From Juglans regia (Eukaryota > Streptophyta > Magnoliopsida > Fagales > Juglandaceae): a stretch of DNA of 64,000 nt. The notes under the pieces were generated by a model. That model was not told the DNA's origin and ran no database searches. It saw nothing but the letters and a program-made list of their open reading frames with translations. A program made the translations under genes and the position numbers. Within the stretch, counting starts at the first letter, position 1, and the number at the start of each line of letters is the position of its first letter. Below, in pieces: positions 50,041 through 62,300 of the stretch. The stretch is from the NCBI RefSeq assembly GCF_001411555.2, contig NC_049914.1:14090798-14154797 (forward strand), in the 5' to 3' direction.

Positions 50041-51103
50041 TTGCACTTGAATTGGCAAAATATGGTGTTTTTTTTTTTTTTTTTTTTAATTTTTTGTGGA
50101 AGTAGAAGAGTGCCTTCATTCCTATCCATCCATACTCTTTAATCAAGTTCAGCAAAAATCCTATTAGGAGACTTTATAATTTCCTGAAAAGAAAAAACAA
50201 AACAAAACTCTTGACAATTCACTAATTTGCAGCTAGTATAGGAGCAAACATTTCAATATTTAATTTATGAGTGGTGCTACTCTACTACCTGGATATGCCC
50301 ACTCTGTGTGTCGCCTAGTGTAATTTGTATTTTTTTTTTACTTTTTATTTTAAATATTTTTTAAACGTATTTAAAAAATAAAAAAAAATACAAATACTCT
50401 AATAGTCATTTCCTTAATTATTAAAAAAAAAATTAAATATATGAACAGTCAAAATGAAAAGACATACTAACATTTCTCTTAGTTTATTTTTTCCTCTCTT
50501 TTATAATTGCAAACTAGAGAGGCAACTGACTTTAAGATATACGATTGATTGTATCTCATATTTTATTTTATTTTTTTCAGGAAAATATTAATCTTGGAAC
50601 TCATCAGTTTGTTGCTTTTGTTGATTGGAATTAAAGGATAAAGTTAAAAACACAATCCATTAACACTTTGCAATATTAACAGTTTTGTTCAACTTTACTT
50701 TCATTCTTCATCATTTCTTCCCACTAAAATGGACATAAAGCTGCACACGTGGCATGCACGTATTATTTTCTAAACCTGAAATAAACAAAATGCATTTGTA
50801 TGAAAAAATACATTGGGTAATAACCCAAAAAAAAACCACTTTGATAGTAAAACAATGACACGTGCACATCAATACATCATGCATATAATTTTTAAGAATA
50901 ACACGAGCAATCATGGAGGCTTCCGCTAATGTATTTTATGTGTTTTTTTTTTATATATATATTTTTAATAATTTTAAATATTTTTCAAAAATAAGAAAAA
51001 TTTACAATATCATTGAAACATATTTTCTTAATCACAACTTTAAAAAAATAAAAAAAAATCTTAGCGGGAGCCCACCAATGGGAAGAGGATAGATAATCAA
51101 AGG
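50041..51103. other. AT-rich intergenic sequence with hairpin-type MITE candidates
   Basis: A T run lies at 50070-50088. At 50917-51071, GAGGCTTCCGCTAA and, inverted, GGGCTCCCGCTAAG flank an A/T centre, a possible MITE. No gene found. Confidence 0.4.
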
Positions 51104-51105
51104 GT

Positions 51106-51317
51106 TACTTGTTTGTGAGGTGGGATGAGATATAAAATTCTCATTTCATCTCATCATTACATATTTTTCAAATCTCCATATGAAATATAATAAACAATTC
51201 AATTTTTTTAAATCTCAATTCAATTTTTTTAAATTTTAAAATAATAATAATACTAAAAGATAATATTTTAAACTTTCAAATAAAATACAAAATTTTTAGC
51301 TCACCTCTCAAACTTAC
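51106..51317. repeat. MITE of the GATGAGATGAG family
   Basis: Ends GTTTGTGAGGTGGGATGAG and inverted GTTTGAGAGGTGAGC flank an AT-rich centre with TTCATCTCATC and AATATAATAAACAATTCAA words. Edges are approximate. Confidence 0.5.
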
Positions 51318-51625
51318 TTTTTTGTCCATTTATGGAGGATGGTAAGAAATGAAAGTTTAATAATTTAGGGTGTCGAAAATGATGGGTTCAAAACAAGTGC
51401 AAATAACTTTTCAGGATTTAATTATATTTTTCATCGTGAATTAGAAAGCATATGCCCATGTAAGGTAAATATTTTGACTTGTAAAAAAAATTCTTTTTAA
51501 TTCAATATCATATGATCTCTAATTTAAAATTTTTAGTACCAAGTAATTACTTGATAAAAAAAGTGGACTTTTATTAAACAAGAAATATGTACAAAAGGAC
51601 GAAGATCTTTTTTTAAAATAATTAC

Positions 51626-51840
51626 GAGTTGGCTTGTTTGGTTATACAAAATTAAATTATTTCATTTTATTTTATCTCATATAATTATTATAATTTTTTC
51701 AAATTTTTACATAAAATATAATAAATAATTCAATTTTTTAAAATTTTAAAAAAATTTATATTATAATAATATTTTATTCAATTTTTAATAAAACGTCTCA
51801 TTTTATTTTATCTGAACTGCAAAATCAAATAAGAGCTCAA
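51626..51840. repeat. MITE of the GATGAGATGAG family
   Basis: TTGTTTGGTTATACAAAATTA..TTTTATCTCATA at the left, and ATTTTATTTTATCTGAACTGC..AAATAAGAGCTC at the right, give imperfect inverted ends. The centre matches that of the neighbouring copies. Confidence 0.45.
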
Positions 51841-52103
51841 GAGTGGTTTGAATTCAGAGATGAGTTGAGATGGTTTGTGAATCGTTGAATAAAATATTTT
51901 TAAAATATTATTTTTTAATATTATTATTATTTTAGAATTTGAAAAAATTAAATTTTTTATTATATTTTGTGATTGAATTTAAAAAAATTATTTTAAAATT
52001 TAAAAAAATTGAATTGTTTATTATATTTACGTAAGAATTTAAAAAAATTATAATCATAAATACGAGAAGAGTTAAAATAAATTTTGAATTTAAACAACCC
52101 TAT
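51841..52103. repeat. MITE of the GATGAGATGAG family
   Basis: It starts GTGGTTTGAATTCAGAGATG and contains GTTGAATAAAATATTTTTAAAATATT and AATTGTTTATTATATTT words in the usual order. It ends about 365 bases before the candidate TATA box of the LPA1-like gene. Confidence 0.5.
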
Positions 52104-52467
52104 CCATCACATTATTTAAAAAACAAACAATAAATAAATAAATTTAATTGGTCAAAGTCCTTTTCGCTGTCTTCTCTTTTTAGAAGGTATGTGCATCATT
52201 TACCCCCAGACCTCTTTGATATTACGGCTTGCCCACTCCGAACAAAGGACTAAGGAGACTAGGAATGTTTGAAACCAAGGATTGAAATTAAGGTTAGGAA
52301 TTTAAGGTCAAACTCGTCATTAGGAACGTTCTTGGCAGCGAGCGGGAGAGAGAGACTCGTGGAGGATCGCTCGGTGCGTGCGATGCGTCGAGGTGGAGGG
52401 CAGGTGACACAGAATGCAGAGGTCTTGTTGCGACGCCAAGCTCTTCCAATGGCGGATCGTCGCGTGT

Positions 52468-52474
52468 TATAAAT
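52468..52474 (+). promoter_or_regulatory. Candidate TATA box of the LPA1-like gene
   Basis: TATAAAT lies 474 bases upstream of the start codon, followed by a pyrimidine-rich stretch (52480-52700) typical of a plant 5' leader. If transcription starts about 30 bases downstream, the 5' leader is about 450 bases. It could contain a small intron, which I cannot place with confidence. Position and sequence are seen; promoter function is inferred. Confidence 0.4.
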
Positions 52475-52947
52475 CATAGCCCTCCCCCCCTTCTCTGGTT
52501 CCTACCCGGACCTCGTCAAAATTTCTTCTTGATTCGTTTTTCTCAGGTTCGATCGCCGTGTCTCCCCTCGCTTTAACCTCCGATTCCCGCTTCTCGCATT
52601 TGCTCGCTGGATTCATCGGCATTGCCGTCGAATTCTCTTTCTCTAATCGCAATCTCTCCGTCTCTCTATTTTCTTATGCGTTCTTTCGGTTTCTCGGTCA
52701 AATTTGGTAGATTTTCCCGGATCATGTTTTAAACGAGCCTTCATAGCCCCCATCATTGAATTAGAACATCATCATCTAACCCTTTTTTTTTCCTCTCAGC
52801 AATAATTATTCTATATATTTTTCTTATTAATCCTTTCGCTAAAAAATCTTTACTAGAGAGCTTTGTTTTTGTGGTTTGGTTGCTCTGGGTTTATTTGTGA
52901 TTGAAATTGAGAATTTGAATTTGAATCTGAATCTGTTCGCGTAGAAA

Positions 52948-55900
52948 ATGGCGGAGTCGGGGAAAGTTCTGTACATAGTGGTGGTGGAGGATGGAGAAGA
53001 TAAGAAAGAAAAAGAAAAAGAGAAAGAGTCGTTTAGGTACACGCGTCCGGTTCTGCAGAGTACTCTGCAGCTCATGGGATGTAAAGCTCGACATGCGTTC
53101 AAGGTAGTATATGGTTTTCGCTTACGTGCTTTAGCTATGATTTCCTTATTTTGAATCTAATCTAATTCGTATTAAGTTGCTTTTATTTATCGTTTTTGTT
53201 TAGTTGGAGGGTCGGTACTTTTATGTAACGTAGTAGGTGATTTAAGGGGATTGATTAGGGTTGCATGCAATGTATTCTGTGAATTTTCTGAATACGTTGT
53301 CTTTAAGGTCTTTAACATTATAGTAGTTTGTTGAACATCTCCTTAAAATTATACTGTTATTTTTCAAGGCTACATCGATGAGTATTAGTCCGTATTTTTT
53401 GTGAGCATCAATTTATATTGACCTGTAGTGCATGATGCTGTTCTTGAAGATTTGGTCCTTTCCTTTCCTTTAATTTGTTTTATAAATAAGATCCTATTTT
53501 ATGGTCTTCATGTGGTCCTTGTAATGTCTTTGACCTGACCTGTTTTACCGACATATCCTTGGTTCAGCCATTCGCGTTTGTTGGAGTATGAATCGGCTTT
53601 GCAAACTTAAGTCGACTCTCTTTCATCTTGTCCTCCCAGGGTCATTGGTGCTCTCTTGTTTTATAAACGTAAATTTTCAATCTTTTAATGCGTGACTAAA
53701 AATTTCCTTGGTAGAAAATAGCTTTTCTCTTCCAACCACACCTCCCCTCCCCTCTTCTCTCTCTATCTCTGGCTCTCAACGAAGTTTGAGCACAAATTGA
53801 GAACTTCAAAGGGGTCTTTTGTCATGCTATTTACTACTCAAAGCACCTTTAGTGCCCTGTGGCTGTCTATGCTATTATGTCACATTATTCTTTTAATATT
53901 ATTATTTTTTCCCACTGTTGTTGATATATCCTTACCAAATTCGATTTCTGCACTCGTGCTTTCAAAGTATGGATATGTAGATCAGGTTGTTGTTTTTGTG
54001 CAATTCAGAATTGAAGGAGTTATTTCTTGGTTTAACTCCATCCATCTCAGGCCTGTGTATATTAGTTAGATCATGCATACGAGTGTTCAATCAGGTGTCC
54101 AATCTGGATATTTAGCAAAATCACGTTGCAAGGAAAGTGTTTATATTGAAATAAGAACACAATTCAAACGTTCTGATGCTATTCCCTGGTGTGGTGTTTG
54201 TTGCCTCTTAAATTTGTGTTTCATGATAAGCAGTTTCTTAACATTTTTTTTTTTACATTGTTCGGAGTTGGAGGATTGAGTTACTTCTTTATTAAAGCAC
54301 TGAGTTTCTTTGGTGAATTGTTGCAATTGACTCCCATGCTTTGCTAAGTAAATAATGCTTTTGTTAAATGTATTTCCTCTCATCAGATAAGCCAACGAGT
54401 TCTTGAGTTGATCAGAAGTGAAAACCCAAATGATGCTTTGCTTCCAGAAGTAATGAGCACATCGACATTGGATGCTTCAGTAGATCTCGAGAAGGTAGAT
54501 GGCTGTCCTACCAGTGGTTGCTTGGGAAAAACAGAGGCGCCCAAGTATTTGGTTGCAGTGAAAGATGATAGAAGTAAGAGTGTACCATTTGAATTGTACA
54601 AAATACGAACGACAGTTGTTGTCAGAAGGAAAACTTTCCTAGATGTTGTGTGTGATGCACTGGCTGAATATAAGTATGTGGGTCCCAACCAGAGGGCAGA
54701 TTTAGTTTTGGCATGCAGGTACATTGTAATCTCATACCTTTATTCACATGAATCTATACTTGTCCTAATCTAAGGAATTCACTGTTCCTAGTTTTTTAGC
54801 ATTGTAGCTTGTTGGTGTGGTCAGTAGCATATCTTGGGCTACTATGCATTTTTTTTTTTTTTTGGGTCCTCGGCATTGCTTATATTATAGACTTGTTGTT
54901 TGCCTATTCCTATGGGCATTGTTGGATATTGGGTTTTGTTGAATTCTTGTCAAAGTTCTTATTTGCCGGGAAAAATTACATAATTTGTTTTTCGTAAAAC
55001 AGTTCCACTTGTGTGCTAATAATTTCTTGGCCCGTCTAGATGGGCCCTGAATAAATTCATTTCTCTGCTGTGGGGTTTTATGTTTGTGAAGTGTGATTTA
55101 AAATAAAAAATGTAAAATCTTTATATGACTCTACAGTTTACATAATGGATATGATGTCGTGCATCTCTGACATATTTTTTGTATGTTTGGCGGAGTTCTT
55201 TTTTGCTACCATGCTAGTATATTGGCTTGTATATTCATGGCTACATCTATGAATGAATTATGTATATTAGTTGTAGTGCCTTTTAAACACTCATTATTCC
55301 TTTCCAATCTAATTCCCAAACACAATAATTGCCGTTGTTAACTTGTCCTTAGCCCCCCCACCTGCAATTTTTCCGTGCTGTTCTTGCCCCATGGGCTGTT
55401 ATTGGTCATTCATGAGAAGTTCTTTCTGTTTATTTAGAAGTATACAGCTGCGTATTTTTTAGTTCTGGTTTTGGATTTGTAGGTTTCATATGGTAAAAAA
55501 AAAATTGCACCGTAGGATACTCTAAAGCATGGTTGCTGAGAAAGTTAGTTTAGATGGAAAAACTGTTGAAAGCTTTTTGCAATGCTTGTATGAAACTTTG
55601 CCAAAATTTGATGAATTATCTTGTCATACTTTTTTCATCAATTTCAAAAATCTCCTGCTTCATTTTCTGTCAGATTTCTTGGATAATTTTCACACTTCTC
55701 ATTTTGGTAAATGTGCTTCAACATCTAATTGATGATTCTTTGTGCTAATTCTCTTTGGCAAAAGTAGTTCTTTGCTTTCTCAAGCTGAAAATTCGGCTAA
55801 AATAGGAATGTGACCACTGGTAACTTTGTTACCATCATATTGTATCTTTATTGCGGGATTATTTCCTTTATATGGATGGTAAGGAGATTATTTTACTTTT

Positions 55901-58565
55901 GAGGAGTGTTAACTTATTTTTCTTCTACATTGCATTGTGCTCTGCCTGATTTACATTTCTTGTTGTAGAATCCGAGAAAGGAAGGAATCTGTGACTGTAC
56001 TATTGTGTGGCACTAGTGGCTGTGGCAAGTCTACTTTGTCAGCATTGCTGGTATTTTGCATCAAGTACACTAGTTTGTTATCATCTTATTTTGTAGAATG
56101 GAGTATAATATTTAAGTTGTAAGAAAGGATGTGGAGATTTGAAGCTCATGTATAGATGCTTTATTTGATTTATTTCTCTGCATTCACATGATTTAAAAAT
56201 CTGAGATCATCCATGTCTTGCAGGGTAGTAGGTTGGGGATCACGACGGTTATATCAACTGACTCTATTCGGCATATGATGAGGAGTTTTGTAGACGAAAA
56301 GCAAAACCCTCTACTATGGGCTTCAACCTACCATGCAGGGGAGTTCTTGGATCCTGTGGCTGTTGCAGAAGCAAGGGCCAAAAAGAAAGCTAAAAAATTG
56401 GCAGGCATTTCACACTCACTTCCCAAGGATGAACTACTTGATGGTTCTTCAACTGAGAAGTCTGAGGCTAGATCCTCGCCTGGGGGTTCTAGCTCAACTG
56501 ACTTGATCAGTCCAAAGCAGATGGCCATTGAAGGATTTAAGGCACAAAGTGAGATGGTAATTGACAGTCTTGATCGGCTGATCACCGCATGGGAAGAGCG
56601 AAAAGAATCAGTGGTTGTTGAGGGTGTTCACTTGAGCCTTAATTTTGTGGTAAATATATTCTGCTAATATTTTTTTCATCAGTCATCTTCCTTTCTTTTT
56701 TATGAAAAGTTATCTCCATATGTTTACCCTAAAAAATCAAATGATTTTAATCCCTATCTGCAGATGGGGCTTATGAAGAAACATCCCTCTATCATACCAT
56801 TTATGATATACATCACAAATGAGGACAAACACTTGGAACGATTTGCAGTACGTGCTAAATATATGACACTGGACCCAGCAAAGAACAAATATGTAAAGTA
56901 TATCCGAAACATCAGAACAATCCAAGACTATCTATGCAAGCGGGCTGACAAGCATCTTGTCCCCAAAATAAACAATACCAATGTCGATAGGAGTGTAGCA
57001 GCCATCCATGCTACTGTTTTCAGTTGCCTTCGTAGGCGTGACACAGGGGAACAGCTGTATGATCTTACCACAAACACTGTTACTGTGATTGATGATGAGT
57101 ACAGAAACCAGTGTGCTGCCAATTCACTGACCTCCAAGGGGATGTTTCAACTGCTTCAGAGGAAAGGTTCCTCTAGGCATCTCATGGCTCTCGTTAATAC
57201 TGATGGATCTGTGGCAAAGGCATGGCCTGTAGATTCAGTCGATAGTAATGGGAAGCCAATTTTGGGCCATGTGACTCAGATTGGTAAGGCTGAACCAGTT
57301 AATCTTCAGTTTGGTCTCTATGGAATCAGTGCGTGGCCCAGTGATGGTGGCACTAGTCGTGCTGGAAGTGTTGATGAATCAAGAGCTGACGGTACTGATA
57401 CTGGAAGTAGATATTTTTCTTCTTGCTGCAGCTCACCGAGAATGTCTGATGGACCTTCCAAGGAGGTATTTTCTAAACATTTGATCATTTCCAGAAAACC
57501 TATTATAGTTTTGTTTCCTTTCTTTCTAGTACAACCAGAAATTTACACGAAATGAATTTAAATTGAAAAAGCAAGCTTATAGGCTATCCATCTTTGAATT
57601 TTGTGATATAGATAAGATCAATGAAAACTTTCTGCAGCAATTAATTAGATACACTACTATCTGAAAGGATTTTTAATTGTTGTCTTTTTTTTGTTCAGCT
57701 CAAGGAGGAGAACTCAGTGCATGGTAGTGATGAAGAAATTGATGATCCACCCGAGGCAGCTACTGATGATGATCTAAGTGATGACCACGACAAAGAGGTC
57801 CTTGAAGAGGTATGGATTTCATGTCTATTATACATAAATCATAAGTTTATCTTGTAACTTAAAGAGAATAACTGGAATCATCCGAAGAACTACCGCAGCT
57901 CAAAAATTACATCTGGCATGTCAACTGGATTTGTTTTTCTATCAAATAAAGTCCTATACATAGGGGTGTTTAAATAGTTACTTTTAACACGTAGATTAAT
58001 TACAAGTGAATTATTATGTGACCTGGCTTAGGCTGACACAGATACGAAAAGCTTTATGAACTATGCCAAAGCAAAAAAAAAAGTAAGAAACATTTTTTGT
58101 AATTCTGATGCTCTGGCACAGGTCAAGATAGTTGGGAAAAACATTTAGATTTACTATACATTTAAACAAACACTATACATTTTCTCTGCTATACAGATCG
58201 GTTCAGTTGATGAGGAGTCTACAAAATCGGATGAAGAGTACGATGATCTGGCAATGCAGGACATACTGGAGAATGGCTACTGGTCAGATGATGAGGAGGC
58301 CAAGGATAAGCTTGTGCCTGTTCGCAGGGACGAATCCCTGGGTATGCAAGGGGATAAATATCGCCAAAACCTGGAGCTCTTCCAGAGAACTAATAGCGAG
58401 CCTTTGTCAGAGCTGTGTTCTTACTCTTTGTTTATGGAGACGAATGAGAGTAGAAAGCCTTCTGGTAATGTCAAAATGAGAAAACGCTCCCTCAGCATTC
58501 CACCCCATAGAAAGGATCGGTCGTTTATTGGTGACCCTATTCTTTCAGGCGCTCCTCTGGGGTAG
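52948..58565 (+). CDS. LPA1: P-loop NTPase domain-containing protein, LPA1-like (seven exons)
   Basis: Seven coding exons: 52948-53103, 54387-54718, 55969-56050, 56224-56649, 56764-57465, 57699-57809 and 58197-58565. All introns are GT..AG and the joined frame is open for 725 residues plus TAG. Seen: a Walker A loop GTSGCGKS at residues 177-184 (exon 3), followed in exon 4 by [12 protein letters not shown]; a Lys/Glu-rich stretch near residues 18-27; an acidic Asp/Glu-rich segment in exons 6-7; and a basic, Ser-rich C-terminus. No signal peptide or membrane segment is evident. Known of the family: plant LPA1 proteins resemble archaeal 2-phosphoglycerate kinase, and rice LPA1 mutants have low seed phytic acid; the exact reaction is unsettled. 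The start is the first ATG after a CT-rich leader, and length and domain order fit my recollection of Arabidopsis homologues of about 740 residues. Splice sites are read by eye; exon 7 could vary. It is the only intact gene recognised here. Confidence 0.93.
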
Positions 58566-58860
58566 CACAAAAATTTTGTCTCGGTTTTTAGGGTTTTTGT
58601 GTTTTCTCTCTTTCCTTTTCCAGCTTTTACTTAGAAGTTAGAAAGAGTACCCTCTACCCAGGCAAGTTCAGCTCTTACCCTCGGATGTGTATAGTATAAC
58701 TTGGTAGATGGTTTTTAATGACTTGGAACATTTTTTATTTTTATTTTTTCTTTCGGTGTACTAGCGTTCCTCAGTTCATGCAAAATGTATATATCACTGT
58801 GTTTGGCAGAGTGGAAAAAGAAAGGGGTAGGCAAAGAAAGAGATGGTGACGAGGGTGCGG
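58566..58860 (+). other. Probable 3' untranslated region of the LPA1-like gene
   Basis: T-rich sequence directly after the TAG stop at 58563-58565. No canonical AATAAA is visible, which is common in plants, so the cleavage site is not fixed and the end given is approximate. Confidence 0.35.
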
Positions 58861-59358
58861 GCGACGGGCGACGAGCATATGTGGAGAAGGAACTCTAAAT
58901 TAGTCTCAGAACCTGGTCCATCAAATTTGCCAAAAATGTGGGAATTACGTGTATCCTCTGTTTTTATATCGGTCCTGAGGATCAGATGAAGTGCACAGGG
59001 CATGGGAAATTATGAACTGCTTCTTGTCACTGTTGTTTCTTATCTTACCTTGAGTCGTTTAGGATTTTGGTCATTGTGTTATCTCTCTGTCAACTCCACT
59101 CCACTTCTCAGTAACTGAGATTTTAGAACTTCCCTCTGCAATCATGAACTTGGTATTACAAATGAGTTTTATTTACAGCCACCTCTTTGTCATCCATACT
59201 CGCCTTACAGCCAATCCAAACACATCAAACGATAGTAGAGGGCAAAGTCCACAAATCAACCCAAGTAAAGGAACTTCTTTTTGCTATTTGATACCACACA
59301 CCCTCTGCAGATTTTCTGAACCACGAATGCACTATAATTGTACAGAAGTTTCATAAAT
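58861..59358. other. Downstream spacer of the LPA1-like gene
   Basis: No gene or element terminus recognised. The short frames are random. Confidence 0.5.
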
Positions 59359-59370
59359 AACATCGCCATC

Positions 59371-59716
59371 GAATGTAGATAATGGGATACCTCATTTGGT
59401 GGTAGAATCAGACTGTTTAGTATTGGTGCAGGAATTACAATCTACTCACGAGTCTTTCTCATCAAATGGTAATCTGATAAACGATGTAAAAGATCTAATG
59501 ATGCATTTTACAGATTTGAATATTCAACATGTTTATTGGGAAGGTAATGGGGTAGCTCATAGCTTGGCACGTTTTCCATGGAATGTAGATGATATCTAGA
59601 TGTGGTGGGAACTTGTCCCAGCTTTTGTGGATCATTCACTTTGGTTTGATCAGTTTGCTATGTCAATGTTTTCTTATGAATGAAAGTTTGTTGATTATCA
59701 AAAAAACAAACAAAAA
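59371..59716 (+). mobile_element. 5'-truncated LINE (L1-type) 3' end with 12-bp TSD
   Basis: The plus frame carries the end of a LINE RNase H-like domain: VVESDCLVLVQELQS, then LNIQHVYWEGNGVAHSLARF and NVDDI, as in many plant L1 copies. It is followed by a short tail and an A-rich end (ATCAAAAAAACAAAC..). AACATCGCCATC occurs at 59359-59370 and 59717-59728, a TSD of target-primed insertion. A TAG stop (59597-59599) interrupts the frame after NVDDI. Only the last 346 bases were inserted. Confidence 0.9.
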
Positions 59717-59728
59717 AACATCGCCATC

Positions 59729-60265
59729 ATATATTGATGTTTTCATTGTTGTAATTTTCATGAACAACATCGGGCTTTATAATAATGACACTTGAATGAG
59801 GTTTTTTAATTCGAGAACAAAAGAATATTATTCATTTGGGTCAAAGAATTATAACATTTGTGCGAGAAGATAGGATATAGGGTGAACTGATTCACAACGT
59901 ATGGGTTTTCTTGGTTTGATCAAGAGCAGGTGCCTTGGGAGTAGTAGAGATCTGGGCCTAAGATATAAGCTATAGGCCTTGAAGTACGTTAATGGAGATG
60001 ACTTTATGTGATGAAATCTTGGGTCTTGGATTTTGGTATTTGGTTTATTGGACCAGTAAAATGACTAATGAGAATGGCCTTTCAAAAAAAAAAGAAACAC
60101 TTTTAACCCATTACTCCATATTGGCCCACATTGCCAATTTAAATGTTAAGTTTGGATCAAAGGCTCAAATTATTTTTATAGGTATTAAAGTACAAAAGGG
60201 CAAGTTCGTTAATTGTGGTTAAGTTAATTTTTCTTTATCAAAAACATTTTCCTATATGTTTTTCT
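59729..60265. other. Intergenic sequence, nothing recognised
   Basis: AT-rich. The frame at 59992-60222 has no recognisable motif. Confidence 0.5.
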
Positions 60266-60462
60266 TTAGGCCTAGTATATTTTCATAACACATCTCATCT
60301 TATTTAATTATTATAATTTTTTCAAATTCTCACACAAAACTTTCAATTCTCAAAATAAAAATAATATTAAAAAATATATTCTAATAATATTTTATTTAAC
60401 TTTTAACTTTAATCTCAACTCATCTCATTTCATCTCATATGTAAAAACAAACGAGACCTTAG
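60266..60462. repeat. MITE of the GATGAGATGAG family
   Basis: The left AGGCCTAGTATATTTTCATA and the inverted right AGGTCTCGTTTGTTTTTACA are imperfect inverted ends, followed inward by CTCATCT-type words at both sides. Confidence 0.55.
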
Positions 60463-60979
60463 TTCACAAGTTTCCCGAGTCAAGAAAAGTGATCTTTCAA
60501 CAATATTTCTTTGATTTCCATATTCTCAAAATCCATTTTTCAAGGATTAAGTTTCATGACTCTTGGCTCTTGCCTTCAAATCTCATAAATTTATATAGAT
60601 ATATATATATATATATCATCCTTGTTACGATGATATATATACTGCAAGCTGGGGACGGGACTTTTTGACCATGGTCGGAGGTTGCTGTCTAATAAAATCT
60701 ATGTTTTGCACGCAAACAAAGATGGTCCTACACATGCCACTGGGGACCAATATAAATATATATATATATATATAGAGGGACCCGCCCATTCAGGCGAAGA
60801 TATTACTTGGAGGCACCTACCTACCCCATCTAACAATATTTTTGTCTGAGAGCAGTATAATTAATTATGATAATGGATACTTCACCTGAGCATACGGTCA
60901 TATAACGGTATTGTATACTACTGCTACTCACACTACTGGCGGTGCCATTATTTATTTTCCGTGGGTGTGAATTAAATAC

Positions 60980-61025
<46 letters not shown>

Positions 61026-61635
61026 ATGCATGATTTAAGCTCCGTTTAGTATTTCTCATGATCTCAAATAAATAATAGTAAAATAATTTATGAATAGTAA
61101 TAAAATAGTAATAAATAGTCTATAAATAGTTGACAATAGGCCTTTAGTATTGCTTGTCTTTGTGGGTGCAATAATAATTATTTTTATAATTTTGTGGAAT
61201 TTTACATATCATATATTAGAATTATATATATAGAGAGAAAAAAGATATTTGTAACCTTGAATTGTACAACTGCAGCGTAATCGCTTTGAAAAAAATAAAT
61301 AAAATATGGAAACTACATAAAAAAAAATTAATTTTTTAATAGTGTATCCTACTCTTTTTCAAAGCGATTATACGGCGTTTACGTACTTTTTAATTATATG
61401 CAGAATTACCTATATATATCACTACAAAAAAGAATAGTATTTGTGATGAGTTATTTGGGACAAGAATTTACTACTTACGACGAGAATTAACTCATTTTAA
61501 TAAAAAATAATCATTTCCATAACAAACAACTGATAGCAAGTATACTCTTTCATTTGCCAATTCCATACGATCTACTTTATTTAATTTGTATCCACGTGAT
61601 ACTGTGGGATTCTAATTAGCAAGAACACTTTATAA

Positions 61636-61674
<39 letters not shown>

Positions 61675-61709
61675 ATATATATATATGTTAAGGTCAACCG
61701 ATCAACAAC
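60463..61709. other. AT-rich intergenic sequence with microsatellites and a CACTA-like end
   Basis: (TA)n runs lie at about 60598-60617, 60751-60772 and 60982-61021, and a (CA)n-(TA)n run at 61636-61685. CACTACAAAAAAGAATAG at 61420 looks like a CACTA-type left terminus, but no right partner is seen. No gene. Confidence 0.5.
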
Positions 61710-62300
61710 CACTATAACATAATTGCTTTTTAATGACGGTTAGGAAATTGTGACAGTCCCTAAACCGTCACTAAAAAGCATTTTTCAGAAACCGTCACTA
61801 AAGATAAATGAGTTTTTTTTTTTTTTTTACATTCGAATGGAGAGCGGATTTACATTCGAACATCATATATACGTTCGAACATTAAGGCTACTTTCGTTCG
61901 AATGTGAAATGTTTTGCTGCCAACGTTCAAACGTTAGTAAGTAACGTTCGAACATTAATTGTAAATTTAAATTAAATATGACTCTAGTTTAAAAATTATG
62001 TGATTTTTATAACGCATAATTTGTGAACAAGTCTAAAAAATTGTAATATATATTTATATACACACAATTTGTAAAATATAAATATATATTTATATATGTT
62101 TATATATTTATATATACATATATAAATATATTATATGTTTATATATATTTGAAGTATAGTGATTTAGTTATAAGTTGCAAAATCTAACATTAAAAAAGAT
62201 TGAGAATTAAAATTAAAAAATAATAAATATATTAAATAATATGTTCCTTATATATATTAAAAGAAAAATACAAAATATGATAGAATTTCGTAAACATCAC

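Noticed and set aside
54383..54724. Minus-strand frame opposite LPA1 exon 2
   Set aside because: Antisense shadow of a real exon; no recognisable protein.
55529..55748. Open frames inside intron 2 of the LPA1-like gene
   Set aside because: They do not fit the family sequence. The exons on either side join in frame (split Arg codon) without them, and they lack matching splice sites.
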